DNA of 64,000 bases, taken from positions 1 to 64,000 of the forward strand of contig NZ_JAPDPI010000030.1 in NCBI RefSeq assembly GCF_026013615.1, read 5' to 3'. Both the position numbers and the translations under genes were made by a program. Source of the DNA: Plebeiibacterium marinum. Its GTDB lineage: Bacteria > Bacteroidota > Bacteroidia > Bacteroidales > Marinilabiliaceae. Below are positions 33,270 to 42,178 of the stretch, one piece after another; positions within the stretch are counted from its first letter, which is position 1, and the number at the start of each line of letters is the position of its first letter. The notes beneath the pieces are model-generated. The model was not told the DNA's origin. It was given only the letters and a program-made list of their open reading frames with translations, and did no database searches.

Positions 33270-33845
33270 TTATAAAATATTACAAATCTTTAAAAAGTTT
33301 TTAACCATAACCATACCATCTTCTCCCGATACTTCCGGATGTGATTGGAATCCATAAATGGGCTTTGATTTATGGCGGATAATCTCATTTGAGCAGGTGT
33401 CGGAAATGGCCAGACTATCAAAGGAAGAAGGGAGTTCTGAAACATGAAAAGAATGCCTTTTTACTAAAGATACTTCAGATTTCTTTAATCCTTCAAAAAT
33501 AGGGTCTTCCTGGTTTGTTATGGTAATGATTTCTTTTTTACTGTGATACTCAGGAAGCTTTTTAATTCTGCCCCTGTAACTTACCGCAATGATTTCGTGT
33601 CCGAGACAGAAACCTAGAACCGGTACGTCAAAATTCATCAGCGCGACAAAATTTGAGGTTAAATTTAATGGCTCATATGGATTGCCTTTCCCTCCGGATA
33701 AAATGATTCCTTTAATCTGTGTTTTTGCAGATAAAGTAATTGGTTGGTTGTGATCAAAAAATACATAATCAAAATCTTGCTCTGAAAGAAACTGACGTTT
33801 GAATTTCTTTATGAAAGCACTTTGGTTGTCAATGATTAATAGCAT
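33270..33845 (-). CDS. class I glutamine amidotransferase (GATase1) protein
   Basis: The 191-residue stand-alone protein has the full class I triad: nucleophile C80 in LGFCLGHE, and H169 and E171 in GFQSHPEVS. The oxyanion segment SGGKG is at residues 50-54. It resembles the GATase half of GMP synthase and anthranilate synthase component II but has no partner domain. It should hydrolyse glutamine and hand ammonia to an acceptor enzyme. The ATP-grasp ligase in the same operon is the obvious acceptor, giving a possible amidation reaction. It is the first gene of a three-gene minus-strand operon. Confidence 0.85.
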   Translation of the reverse strand: MLLIIDNQSAFIKKFKRQFLSEQDFDYVFFDHNQPITLSAKTQIKGIILSGGKGNPYEPLNLTSNFVALMNFDVPVLGFCLGHEIIAVSYRGRIKKLPEYHSKKEIITITNQEDPIFEGLKKSEVSLVKRHSFHVSELPSSFDSLAISDTCSNEIIRHKSKPIYGFQSHPEVSGEDGMVMVKNFLKICNIL

Positions 33846-34105
33846 CTTATAGAATTATGATAAAAACTTGTTGAATCAAAATGTAATTGAATAATGTTAA
33901 ACTATTCTTAAATCAAAAATAAAGTAAAAAAACATACCAATTGGAGAAATTATAGGTAAAAACACGAATAATTATGTTTTTTTATTGTGTTTAAAAATTG
34001 ATGGGATACAACTATTGTATACAGCCTATATATTACTTTTATATGACGTAATAATGCCTTTATAAAAGAAAACCTTAGCTTTGTCAGCCTAAAAAATTAA
34101 TTGCC
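33846..34105. promoter_or_regulatory. divergent promoter region, with -7 box for the Cys-rich gene
   Basis: This AT-rich gap separates the minus-strand GATase operon from the plus-strand redox pair. A -7 box TAGCTTTG is at 34076-34083, 22 bases before the start at 34106. No clear -33 box or palindrome was found. Confidence 0.4.
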
Positions 34106-34381
34106 ATGAAGTCTGTAATTGAAACGGAAAACTATAAGTTTGTACAAAACAGGAAGTGTGAATTCTTTCCATGCCACAAAATAAAAAATGAAGATGATTT
34201 TAATTGCTTGTTTTGCTTTTGCCCTTTGTATATGCTAAAAGACAAATGTGGAGGTAACTTTAAATATACCAATGGCAAAAAGGATTGTAGCGATTGTAAA
34301 ATCCCTCATTCTAAAGGTGCTTATGAACATGTTATGAGTAAGATGGATCTTGTGATGGAGATAGGTAGTAAAAGGGATTAA
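34106..34381 (+). CDS. cysteine-rich small domain protein
   Basis: The 91-residue protein matches the small metal-binding family known as cysteine-rich small domain: CEFFPCHKI, CLFCFCPLYMLKDKCGG and KDCSDCKIPHSKGAY. It has nine cysteines and two conserved histidines, enough for two metal sites, and could bind zinc or an iron-sulfur cluster. Family members are often near corrinoid or redox enzymes, and their task is not known. It is 31 bases upstream of a ferredoxin-nitroreductase gene and presumably shares its transcript, which points to a helper role in cluster or flavin redox chemistry. Confidence 0.8.
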   Translation: MKSVIETENYKFVQNRKCEFFPCHKIKNEDDFNCLFCFCPLYMLKDKCGGNFKYTNGKKDCSDCKIPHSKGAYEHVMSKMDLVMEIGSKRD

Positions 34382-34412
34382 TTTATAGCGTAAATTTTTA
34401 AGAATTATTATA

Positions 34413-35240
34413 ATGATAGATTTTAAGGTTGATAAAGGCAAATGTACGCATTGTGGTAAATGTAGTTCTGATTGTCCGGTATTGATTATAGATAGCAAAA
34501 CTGAATTTCCTGAGATTAAAGAAGGAAAAGAGCAAAACTGTTTAAAATGCCAACACTGTCTGGCTGTTTGTCCTGAAGGTGCCATTTCAATTTGGGGTAA
34601 GCAACCTGGCGATAGTATTCCTGTTGGTTCACCTATTCCCAAGTCTGAAGAGTTGGAAAACCTGATGCAGATGCGTCGTTCCACCCGAAAGTTTACCAAG
34701 AAAGAAATTGATAAAGAATTAATTCATCATCTTGTTGCTAAAGCTTCATATGCACCTACCGGTAAAAATGAAAATGCAGTTCAGTTTACTGTGGTTGATA
34801 ACAAGGACGATATGGCCAAGCTCAGGAACTTGGCCTACGATACGCTTAAACAAGTTTTTGAAGAAGGGCGGTTTCCCGAAAAATATTTATTCTTAAATAA
34901 TTTCAGAGAAGTATGGGAAAAGAAGCAGATTGACGTAATATTTAGAAATGCTCCACATTTTATACTTGTTTCAGCCCCTCATAGCGGAACAGAGCCTCAT
35001 ATTGATTGCTCCATAGCATTAACATATTTTGATTTATTGGCCAGTGCTAATGGAATAGGGACTTTATGGGATGGCTTTGCTAAATATGTTTTTGAAGATG
35101 TAGCACCCGAATTAAAGAAGGTTATAAATATACCTGATGATCATGAAATAGTAGCTTCCATGATATTTGGAAAGTCTGCCATTAAATATTCACGGTCTAT
35201 TCAAAATAATGAGCCGGCAATAAAACGGATTAGCTTATAA
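34413..35240 (+). CDS. nitroreductase with N-terminal ferredoxin domain
   Basis: The 275-residue protein starts with two 4Fe-4S binding motifs, CTHCGKCSSDCP (residues 11-22) and CLKCQHCLAVCP, and continues as a nitroreductase from about residue 85 (LMQMRRSTRKFTKKEI, AKASYAPTGKNENAVQFTVV, ASANGIGTLWDGFAKYV). The ferredoxin part can feed electrons to the FMN of the nitroreductase part. Substrates of this fused type are mostly unknown; reduction of nitroaromatics, quinones or enones is likely. It is cotranscribed with the Cys-rich protein. Confidence 0.88.
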   Translation: MIDFKVDKGKCTHCGKCSSDCPVLIIDSKTEFPEIKEGKEQNCLKCQHCLAVCPEGAISIWGKQPGDSIPVGSPIPKSEELENLMQMRRSTRKFTKKEIDKELIHHLVAKASYAPTGKNENAVQFTVVDNKDDMAKLRNLAYDTLKQVFEEGRFPEKYLFLNNFREVWEKKQIDVIFRNAPHFILVSAPHSGTEPHIDCSIALTYFDLLASANGIGTLWDGFAKYVFEDVAPELKKVINIPDDHEIVASMIFGKSAIKYSRSIQNNEPAIKRISL

Positions 35241-35270
35241 AAGCTAAGGTAAAAAGAAAACGTATTAAGC

Positions 35271-35336
35271 CCATATTCCTTACTTTCAGTATTCTATTAC
35301 TTCTTATAGAAAAGGTTATTGAAAGTAAGGAATAGG
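35271..35336. other. long hairpin in the nitroreductase-tonB gap
   Basis: TATTCCTTACTTTCA (35274-35288) and TGAAAGTAAGGAATA (35320-35334) are perfect 15-base arms; the flanking CC and GG can pair across one bulged base, and TTCTAT and ATAGAA pair inside the loop. It may end the nitroreductase transcript or be an RNA element. The rest of the 35241-35550 gap shows no gene. Confidence 0.6.
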
Positions 35337-35550
35337 TTTAGTATTAACAGTTTGGGCATAAAAAAAAGAGCATTTATTAAAACCTTTTATCAATAATTTC
35401 GTATAAACATTTAAAATAGAATAAAGTATGGAGTTAGTGCTTGTAATCTCCTGATAGCACGGATGTTTCTCCAATTTTAATATATGCTGAACTCCGGGTT
35501 ATACAGGTTATATCATTTGATTATATTTTAACCGGTAAATACTTAGAGTT

Positions 35551-36264
35551 ATGAAAGCTCGTAAAACCAACCACGCAGATTTAGAACACAAACGTTCATT
35601 ATTCTTCGAACTGGGCCTGTTGTTTACCATGGCTGTTGTGTTATTCTCAATGGAATTGAATTTTAAAGAAAAAGGGGCCGAATTATCAATTGTTGAATTT
35701 GAGGAGGTTGCAGAAGAAGAAATGATTCCTATTACACGTCAGGAACATTTAATTCCTCCACCACCAGCCCCTCCGGCAAAGGTTTATGATGTAATTAATA
35801 TTGTGGAAAATGATATTGAATTAGATGAAGAGTTGCTCATATTAGATAGTGAAACCGACCAGGATGAAATTATTGAAACTACAGAGGTGGTTGATTTTGA
35901 AATGGAAGAGGAAGTTTCGGAGATGCCTGTCTTTATGGTGGTGGAAGAAATGCCAATATTCAGGCCTGATATCTGTAAAACAACCCAGGAAGGTAATGTG
36001 GAATTGATGAAGTACATTTCTGCAGCAATCAGGTATCCTGTTATTGCTGCAGAGAATGGGGTACAGGGAAGGGTCTATTTATCTTTTGTAGTTTCTCCCA
36101 AAGGAACTGTTTCTAATATTATCGTTACACGGGGAGTCCACCCGGAATTAGACAAGGAGGCTGTTAGGGTGGTGGAATCACTGCCTCTGTTCTCACCTGG
36201 AAAACAGAGAGGAAAACCCGTGCGGGTTCAATACTCCATACCAATTAATTTTGTACTGAATTAA
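35551..36264 (+). CDS. TonB family energy transducer
   Basis: The 237-residue protein has one N-terminal membrane helix (LGLLFTMAVVLFSMEL), a proline-rich PPPPAPP stretch, a long acidic periplasmic linker (about residues 80-140), and a C-terminal TonB domain: IRYPVIAAENGVQGRVYLSF, VSPKGTVSNIIVTRGVHPEL and GKPVRVQYSIPINF. It should couple the proton motive force, with ExbBD, to outer-membrane receptors. No exbBD or receptor gene is adjacent, so it is an orphan copy, as is common in this phylum. Confidence 0.9.
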   Translation: MKARKTNHADLEHKRSLFFELGLLFTMAVVLFSMELNFKEKGAELSIVEFEEVAEEEMIPITRQEHLIPPPPAPPAKVYDVINIVENDIELDEELLILDSETDQDEIIETTEVVDFEMEEEVSEMPVFMVVEEMPIFRPDICKTTQEGNVELMKYISAAIRYPVIAAENGVQGRVYLSFVVSPKGTVSNIIVTRGVHPELDKEAVRVVESLPLFSPGKQRGKPVRVQYSIPINFVLN

Positions 36265-36297
36265 TATCTTATGGATTGTTAAACAATAGAAGAAAAG

Positions 36298-36316
36298 CAG
36301 GCTATTGATTAGCCTG
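36298..36316. terminator. short stem-loop between tonB-like and MATE genes
   Basis: CAGGCTA and TAGCCTG enclose a five-base loop (TTGAT) between two convergent genes. No strong T run follows, so it is a weaker candidate. Confidence 0.5.
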
Positions 36317-36326
36317 GTGTTTAATG

Positions 36327-37670
36327 TTAATCGGTTGTGTGTTTAATAATCCCCTTCTTTTTCCAGGCTCCTGTCAGGTAATAAATAAGTGAACCTATCA
36401 TCCCGGCACTCCAACCTGCAGGGATGGCCCACCATATTCCATTTACTCCAAAGTGGTTTGAGAATAATATAGCCAGGGGGATACGGATCACCCATAAACT
36501 CATCAGTGAAATAAACATGGGAATTAATGTGGCTCCGGCCCCTCTTAAAACGCCATGGATTATAAACATAGTTGAAAACACCATATAAAAGGAACTTACA
36601 ATAATCAAATAGTTCTTTCCATGGTTTATAACCACTTCACTAGATGAAAACAATGACATCAGGTTCCCCGCAAAGAAATAAGCCATTACCATCACTAAAA
36701 ATGAAATTGACCAAGCCATATAGAGGGAGGCTCTCAGACCTTTCTTTATCCTTTCAATTTTATTGGCTCCCAGGTTTTGTCCCACAAAGGCTGATAACGC
36801 CGAGGCCAGGTTAAGGGCAGGGAGGGCTGCTAAAGAATCTATTCTGCCGGCAGCAGTAAAGGCTGCTAATACATTAGAATCAAAATTGTTTACAATGCGA
36901 ATTAAGGCCATTATGCCTAAGGCAACAAATGTTTGTTGAAAGGCTGTAGGTAAACCTATATTGATGTTTTGCCTGAATATTTTTGTGTCGAAAACCCATT
37001 TTCGGAGGTTAAATGATATGATATGTTGCTGCTTCTGTAAATAATATATGGCTCTTGCAAAAGCAATAAACTGTGAAATAACAGTGGCAAAGGCAACAGA
37101 TTTAATGCCCCATTTAAATACTACAACAAATAAAATATCAAGGGTAATATTGGTTATAGTGGCAAATATTAAAAAACGAAGAGGGGTTTTGGAATCTCCC
37201 AATCCCCGTAAAATGGAGGTGGTTCCATTAAATCCAAAAAATGCTACCATACCAGTCATATAAGTAGTAAAATAGTCAACCGACTGGGGTAATACATCTT
37301 CACTAACGTTGAGCAAACGGAAAATTTCTTCGGCAAAAGTAATGCCTACAAACATGGTAACAACGCTGGCAAACATTAAAAATATATAGATGGTGGTTAT
37401 AGCTCTTTTTACTTCGGTTAATTTTTTCGCGCCAAAATACTGTGAAATTACTATGGTGGCCCCGCTTCCAATACCAATTACAAAAGCAATTAATGTGTAA
37501 AAAATAGGGAAGGAGGCTCCTACAGCTGCCAGGGCCTGATCTCCTAAAAAACGACCTACAATAGCACTGTCTATTACATTATACAACTGCTGAAACAGGT
37601 TTCCAAGCACCATGGGCATAGCAAAATTAAAAATCAATTTTGCTTCATTTCCTGTAGTAAGGTCTTTCAT
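36327..37670 (-). CDS. MATE family efflux transporter
   Basis: The 447-residue protein has twelve membrane helices and the MATE pattern: a first helix with NFAMPMVLGNLFQQLYNVID, the SAIVGRFLGDQALAAVGASF loop, and a repeat of the same pattern in the second half (NINIGLPTAFQQTFVALGIM). By subgroup it looks like the DinF/NorM-like exporters of Bacteroidota that expel drugs or cationic compounds with sodium or proton gradients. It is a single gene convergent with the TonB-like gene; the substrate is not predictable. Confidence 0.9.
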   Translation of the reverse strand: MKDLTTGNEAKLIFNFAMPMVLGNLFQQLYNVIDSAIVGRFLGDQALAAVGASFPIFYTLIAFVIGIGSGATIVISQYFGAKKLTEVKRAITTIYIFLMFASVVTMFVGITFAEEIFRLLNVSEDVLPQSVDYFTTYMTGMVAFFGFNGTTSILRGLGDSKTPLRFLIFATITNITLDILFVVVFKWGIKSVAFATVISQFIAFARAIYYLQKQQHIISFNLRKWVFDTKIFRQNINIGLPTAFQQTFVALGIMALIRIVNNFDSNVLAAFTAAGRIDSLAALPALNLASALSAFVGQNLGANKIERIKKGLRASLYMAWSISFLVMVMAYFFAGNLMSLFSSSEVVINHGKNYLIIVSSFYMVFSTMFIIHGVLRGAGATLIPMFISLMSLWVIRIPLAILFSNHFGVNGIWWAIPAGWSAGMIGSLIYYLTGAWKKKGIIKHTTD

Positions 37671-37773
37671 TAATGGGAGTGTAAATGTTTATAAACTATA
37701 ATTGTTTTTAATGTTAATAGTTCATTGATGATGTAAGGCACAAAGCAACACAATATATCATGAATAATCAAAA

Positions 37774-37800
37774 AACGCCCCTACAAAATGTAGAGGCGTT
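37774..37800 (-). terminator. intrinsic terminator of the DUF5020-NCS2 operon
   Basis: AACGCCCCTAC and GTAGAGGCGTT form an eleven-base stem with one mismatch around AAAAT. On the minus strand it ends in a T run (complement of 37770-37775). It lies about 70 bases after the permease stop codon. Confidence 0.8.
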
Positions 37801-37870
37801 CATATATTTTAGGATATAAATATTATCTCAACAAATAAAGTTGTTAAGTATTTTAATCTTATCCAGATGT

Positions 37871-39163
37871 TTACATTAAAAATTTTAAAATAAACAGAAC
37901 AGCAAGGAAATAACTTACAATAGAGATTTCTTTGTGTCTTCCTGATAATAATTTTAAAATTACAAAAGCCAGCATACCAAATACAATACCTTCTGCAATA
38001 CTGTATGCTAAAGGCATCATAATAACAGTTAAAAATACTGGAATGGATTCAGTATAATCTTCAAGGTTTACTTTCAATATAGGAGAAAGCATAAATGAAC
38101 CTACAATAATTAATGCCGGAGCTGTTGCTGCATCCGGAACCATTAAAAACAATGGAGAAAGAAACAGCGCAATTAAAAACATACCAGCAACCGTTAATGA
38201 AGTAAGGCCGGTTCTACCACCTTCTGCAACTCCTGAGGCACTTTCTACATAAGTAGTAACAGTCGAAGTTCCTAATGCAGCTCCCACAGTTGTACCAATG
38301 GCATCAGCAAATAAAGCTTGTTTCACTCTTGGTAATTTTCCGTCCTTATCCAACATGTTTGCTTTGGAAGATACTCCAATTAAAGTACCAACTGTATCAA
38401 ACATATCTACAAATAAAAATGTAAATAATACTACTAACATTTTCATTGAAAATATTTCGTGGAAATCGAATTGGAATGCAATAGAACTAACGCTTGGTGG
38501 GGTAGATATTAATGAGGTATCAGGAAGTTTGGTAACGCCCATTGGAATACCTAAAACAGTAGCTGCGAATATTCCTATTAATAATGCACCTTTTACTTTT
38601 AAAGCAAGTAAAACTCCAATGATAACCAATCCAAATACCATTACTAAAACAGTTGGTTCTTTCATGCTTCCTAAACCAACCAATACAGCGTCGTTATTTA
38701 CGATTAAACCGGCATGTTGCATTCCAATAAAAGCAATAAATAAACCAATACCTGCAGAAATAGCATGTTTCATGTTGGTAGGTATAGAGTTTACAATAAG
38801 CTCCCGGATATTAAACACGGTTAATACAAGGAAGATAATACCTTCAAGAAAAACCGCAGTTAAAGCAAATTGCCAGCTACAATCCATTCCAATACAAACA
38901 GAAAATGCAAAAAAAGCATTTAATCCCATTCCTGGCGCCAATGCAAAAGGAAGCTTAGCCCATAAGGCCATAACTAGTGTTCCTACAATTGCAGAGATTG
39001 CGGTTGCAGAAAAAACAGCATTGATATCCATTCCCGTTTTTGAAAGAATATCAGGGTTTACAGCCAAAATATAGGCCATTGTCATAAATGTGGTAATACC
39101 AGCAATTACTTCTGTTTTTACCGTTGTTTTATTTTCTTTTAGTTTAAAGAATTTTTCTAACAT
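37871..39163 (-). CDS. NCS2 family nucleobase permease (AzgA-like)
   Basis: From the ATG at 39163 the protein is 430 residues (a TTG two codons earlier is open too). It has about twelve to fourteen membrane helices with AzgA/PbuG landmarks: EVIAGITTFMTMAYILAVNP, a central LPFALAPGMGLNAFFAF and a later VDMFDTVGTLIGVSSK. The family imports adenine, guanine and hypoxanthine with protons. It follows by 11 bases a DUF5020 outer-membrane protein that resembles the nucleoside channel Tsx, so together they may form an outer-plus-inner membrane route for purines. Confidence 0.9.
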   Translation of the reverse strand: MLEKFFKLKENKTTVKTEVIAGITTFMTMAYILAVNPDILSKTGMDINAVFSATAISAIVGTLVMALWAKLPFALAPGMGLNAFFAFSVCIGMDCSWQFALTAVFLEGIIFLVLTVFNIRELIVNSIPTNMKHAISAGIGLFIAFIGMQHAGLIVNNDAVLVGLGSMKEPTVLVMVFGLVIIGVLLALKVKGALLIGIFAATVLGIPMGVTKLPDTSLISTPPSVSSIAFQFDFHEIFSMKMLVVLFTFLFVDMFDTVGTLIGVSSKANMLDKDGKLPRVKQALFADAIGTTVGAALGTSTVTTYVESASGVAEGGRTGLTSLTVAGMFLIALFLSPLFLMVPDAATAPALIIVGSFMLSPILKVNLEDYTESIPVFLTVIMMPLAYSIAEGIVFGMLAFVILKLLSGRHKEISIVSYFLAVLFILKFLM

Positions 39164-39174
39164 AATCAACTATT

Positions 39175-39840
39175 TTAGAATGTCCACTTAACAGCTAAAG
39201 TTGGATTTACAACAAATTTGTCGTCTGCAAAATTGCTACTTAACTCAACCTCTCCTCCAAAAGAAAAATGTTCCATCGCATTCCACCAAATCTGGGGTTC
39301 TGTTAAAAATCTATAATCTGTTCCCCAGAACATTTCTTCTTTCCAAAAATCAGCAAATCCTGTAAATGATAATTTTCTTTCGAAGAAATGCAAACCCCAG
39401 ACTGCTGTCAATTGAAAAGAAGCATCTTCTTTATCTTTAATATATTTATAATTTGCTTGCAGAGATAATACTTTTGAAAAATCTGCATTGTTAAAAGTAT
39501 ATTGAGCTCCAACTAACCATGCATTTTCGATTTGAAATAATGTAGATCCACCACTGTTGAATTCTATACGAGGCTCAAACTTTTGGTTTTCATTCCATTT
39601 AAAGCTTCTTGCAATTTCCCAGTAAGATAAAGATACTCCGTTATCTACGCCGCTAATATCACTTCCATAGTCTAAATCAATAAAAAAGAATGTGCTACCC
39701 ATTTTGTCGGGCTTAAACATTTCCATTGTGGTTGTAAACATTTTTCTGTCTTCCCCAAAATCGTAGTGCAGCTGTACATTTTGTGCTGATGCTAGCCTTC
39801 CTAGCATAATTAGCATTGTAAATACTAATACTTTTTTCAT
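39175..39840 (-). CDS. DUF5020 family outer-membrane protein (Tsx-like)
   Basis: The 221-residue protein has a signal peptide (MKKVLVFTMLIMLGRLASAQ) and a mature part of alternating aromatic beta strands that ends in VKWTF, typical for barrel insertion. The sequence fits DUF5020: LHYDFGEDRKMFTTTMEMF, FFFIDLDYGS and YWEIARSFKW, which is similar in layout to the nucleoside-specific porin Tsx. The adjacent NCS2 permease supports a role in nucleobase or nucleoside uptake across the outer membrane. This function is inferred from context. Confidence 0.78.
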   Translation of the reverse strand: MKKVLVFTMLIMLGRLASAQNVQLHYDFGEDRKMFTTTMEMFKPDKMGSTFFFIDLDYGSDISGVDNGVSLSYWEIARSFKWNENQKFEPRIEFNSGGSTLFQIENAWLVGAQYTFNNADFSKVLSLQANYKYIKDKEDASFQLTAVWGLHFFERKLSFTGFADFWKEEMFWGTDYRFLTEPQIWWNAMEHFSFGGEVELSSNFADDKFVVNPTLAVKWTF

Positions 39841-39986
39841 TTTGATAATTGTTTAATTGAGTAATTAAGTGCCCAAAATTAAAGAAAAATTAGTTTTAGC
39901 AAAACATTAGGCGCTGGTTTCCGATTGTTTTAGCTAAACTCCAAATTTGGGAATGGAAATTGTAGGGCAGAGGGAGTTTTTTAATG

Positions 39987-40015
39987 TTTGTCCGAAACAT
40001 TTTTTTCTATCTTTG
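39987..40015 (+). promoter_or_regulatory. promoter just upstream of the putative porin gene
   Basis: TTTG (39987-39990) and TATCTTTG (40008-40015) are 17 bases apart. Transcription would start around 40020, at or next to the ATG at 40019/40022, so the message may have almost no leader. Confidence 0.5.
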
Positions 40016-40018
40016 CCG

Positions 40019-42085
40019 ATGATGAATACGAGAATATTATATATACTTATTTACTTACTATTAAGCGGAGGAGTCTTTGCACAGCAAGGAAGGCCTGAAA
40101 GAAGAGGTTCAATGCCCGGAGCAGGGGAGCATGAGCATATGCACCAAGCAGGTACACTTGTTGATTTGCACGACAGGATTTGGTCGTGGAAAATGGTTGA
40201 TGATTATACTTTTGTTGATACTGTAATTGTAGATACCATTACTTCCGGTTTTCATAACTATGATCCCGTATTTAAAGAAAGCTATTCAAATATTTATTTA
40301 GGGAACAAGGGTAGTGCTTATAAATCCAACTTGTTGAGCCATGGGTCTGATTTTAATGAGTTTATCTTTTTGAATTCGTTGGAAAAGCATTTTGTTCAAC
40401 CCCGGGATATACAATATTTTAATACCAAGGTTCCTTATACTAACCTTACGTATATAAACGCAGGTCCGGGCAGACGTTCTGAAGAAAATTTTACAGGTTT
40501 TTTTACGCAAAACATAAACAAGGACTGGAATCTCGGTATCAGATATAACCTGGTATCAAGTGTTGGTTTATACGAAGCTCAACAGGTGGATAACAGAAAT
40601 TTTAATCTGTATTCCAGCTATCACAGCAATAAATACTCAATGCATGCAGTATTTACCTTTAACAGGGCCCAACATTATGAAAATGGCGGTTTGGAAGATG
40701 ATGACCATACCATTATAACCGACGATGATACATATGATGACTATACTCGGGCTGAAGATATACCTGTTAAATATATGTCGGCCATAAATAAAATTGAAAA
40801 CTATCAAATGTTCTACAACCACTCGTTGGGCATAGGTAAAATAAAACTAAACAGGCCGGTTACCGATAGTATAGAAAGTGAAAGCCAGTTTGAAGAAGAT
40901 TATGAACTTCCGGTAAGTACTGTATTTCATAGTTTACATGCAGGGATGTACAAAAGGGTTTACAAAATAGATGGGTTGGATAAGTATTTTGATGATAACA
41001 ATCAGTTGCCTTTGTACGATACGGTATATGTGGATGATCTGGAAACAAGGGATTCTACAAGATATTCATTCGTTAAAAACACTTTTCAAATTAAATTTAA
41101 TGAAGAAGCAAATTCCTTATTGAAATTTGGATTAAGGGCTTTTATTAGTAATGAGGTTAAGTTTTATAAATACGAATCGGAACAAGATTCTATATTTAAC
41201 AAGGATAAAACCAGCTATACATTAAAATATAATAGTAACGACACAACCCTTGTTACTACCTATATTGGAGGACAGGTATTTAAAAATTTAGGAGATAATT
41301 TTTGGTGGAATGCAGGTGGAAAGCTTTATATTCAGGGATATAGGCTGGGAGATTTGGAATTGCAGGGGAATATAAATTCACTATATAAAATATTTAAGGA
41401 TACTGCCGGGATATATGCAAGAGGTAAACTGTTGCTGAGGAGTGCCGAATTTTTAGAAGAGAATTATTATTCAAATCATTTTAAATGGAGCGAAAACTTT
41501 AAACAGGAAAAAATTGTAAATCTGGAAGCCGGGATTAAAATACCAACCAGAAACTTTAAATTATCCTGGGAATCAAAGGTGTTTACTGATTATATTTATT
41601 GGAATAATAAGGCTTTGCCAGAGCAGTCGGATGATGTAGTTAGTGCATTTCAAATATCCTTAAATAAGGATTTTGAGTTAGGCGCATTCCATAGTGACAA
41701 TAGGTTGGCGTATCAGTATACTTCTGATGAAAAGGTGTACCCCTTACCTGAATTTGCCGGATACAGCTCTAATTATTTTAATTTTTATCTGGCAAAGAGG
41801 GTGTTGCAAGTGCAGGTTGGGGTTGATGTAAGATATCATACCGCATATTATGCACCCGCCTATATGCCGGCTACAGGACAATTTTATAACAAAAATGAAG
41901 TTAAAGTAGGAGACTATCCATTTTTAGATGCCTTCTTAAATTTTCACTTAAAAAGAGCCAGGATTTTTGTAAAGCTTGATCATTTTAATCAAAGTTTTAT
42001 GGATCGGAACTATTTTCTTACACAAGGCTATCCCAATGCTCCAATGCGCATAAAATGGGGTGTTTCATGGAACTTTTACGACTAA
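40019..42085 (+). CDS. putative porin, large outer-membrane beta-barrel
   Basis: The start is placed at the double ATG 40019/40022, because the signal peptide (ILYILIYLLLSGGVFAQ) begins there and a promoter overlaps the longer upstream frame. The resulting protein of about 688 residues fits the Bacteroidota putative-porin family (Porin_10): ITSGFHNYDPVF, SYSNIYLGNKGSAYKSNL, YTNLTYINAGPGRRSEENF and NWNLGIRY-like strands, and it ends with the barrel-type IKWGVSWNFYD. A short histidine-containing linker (GEHEHMHQ) follows the signal. It is probably a general channel of the outer membrane; its solute is unknown. The gene stands alone, 93 bases before the MltF-like gene. Confidence 0.82.
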   Translation: MMNTRILYILIYLLLSGGVFAQQGRPERRGSMPGAGEHEHMHQAGTLVDLHDRIWSWKMVDDYTFVDTVIVDTITSGFHNYDPVFKESYSNIYLGNKGSAYKSNLLSHGSDFNEFIFLNSLEKHFVQPRDIQYFNTKVPYTNLTYINAGPGRRSEENFTGFFTQNINKDWNLGIRYNLVSSVGLYEAQQVDNRNFNLYSSYHSNKYSMHAVFTFNRAQHYENGGLEDDDHTIITDDDTYDDYTRAEDIPVKYMSAINKIENYQMFYNHSLGIGKIKLNRPVTDSIESESQFEEDYELPVSTVFHSLHAGMYKRVYKIDGLDKYFDDNNQLPLYDTVYVDDLETRDSTRYSFVKNTFQIKFNEEANSLLKFGLRAFISNEVKFYKYESEQDSIFNKDKTSYTLKYNSNDTTLVTTYIGGQVFKNLGDNFWWNAGGKLYIQGYRLGDLELQGNINSLYKIFKDTAGIYARGKLLLRSAEFLEENYYSNHFKWSENFKQEKIVNLEAGIKIPTRNFKLSWESKVFTDYIYWNNKALPEQSDDVVSAFQISLNKDFELGAFHSDNRLAYQYTSDEKVYPLPEFAGYSSNYFNFYLAKRVLQVQVGVDVRYHTAYYAPAYMPATGQFYNKNEVKVGDYPFLDAFLNFHLKRARIFVKLDHFNQSFMDRNYFLTQGYPNAPMRIKWGVSWNFYD

Positions 42086-42178
42086 AATCAAGTATAAGAT
42101 TATTGTGGTTCGTCAATTACTTTTGTGCAGAACTATAATTGATTATATATTTGTGGGCTAAAAGTTAAATACTTACTT

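Noticed and set aside
38298-39074. 258-residue plus-strand protein
   Set aside because: It lies wholly antisense to the NCS2 permease gene and has the Asn/Ile/Pro-rich composition of a shadow frame.
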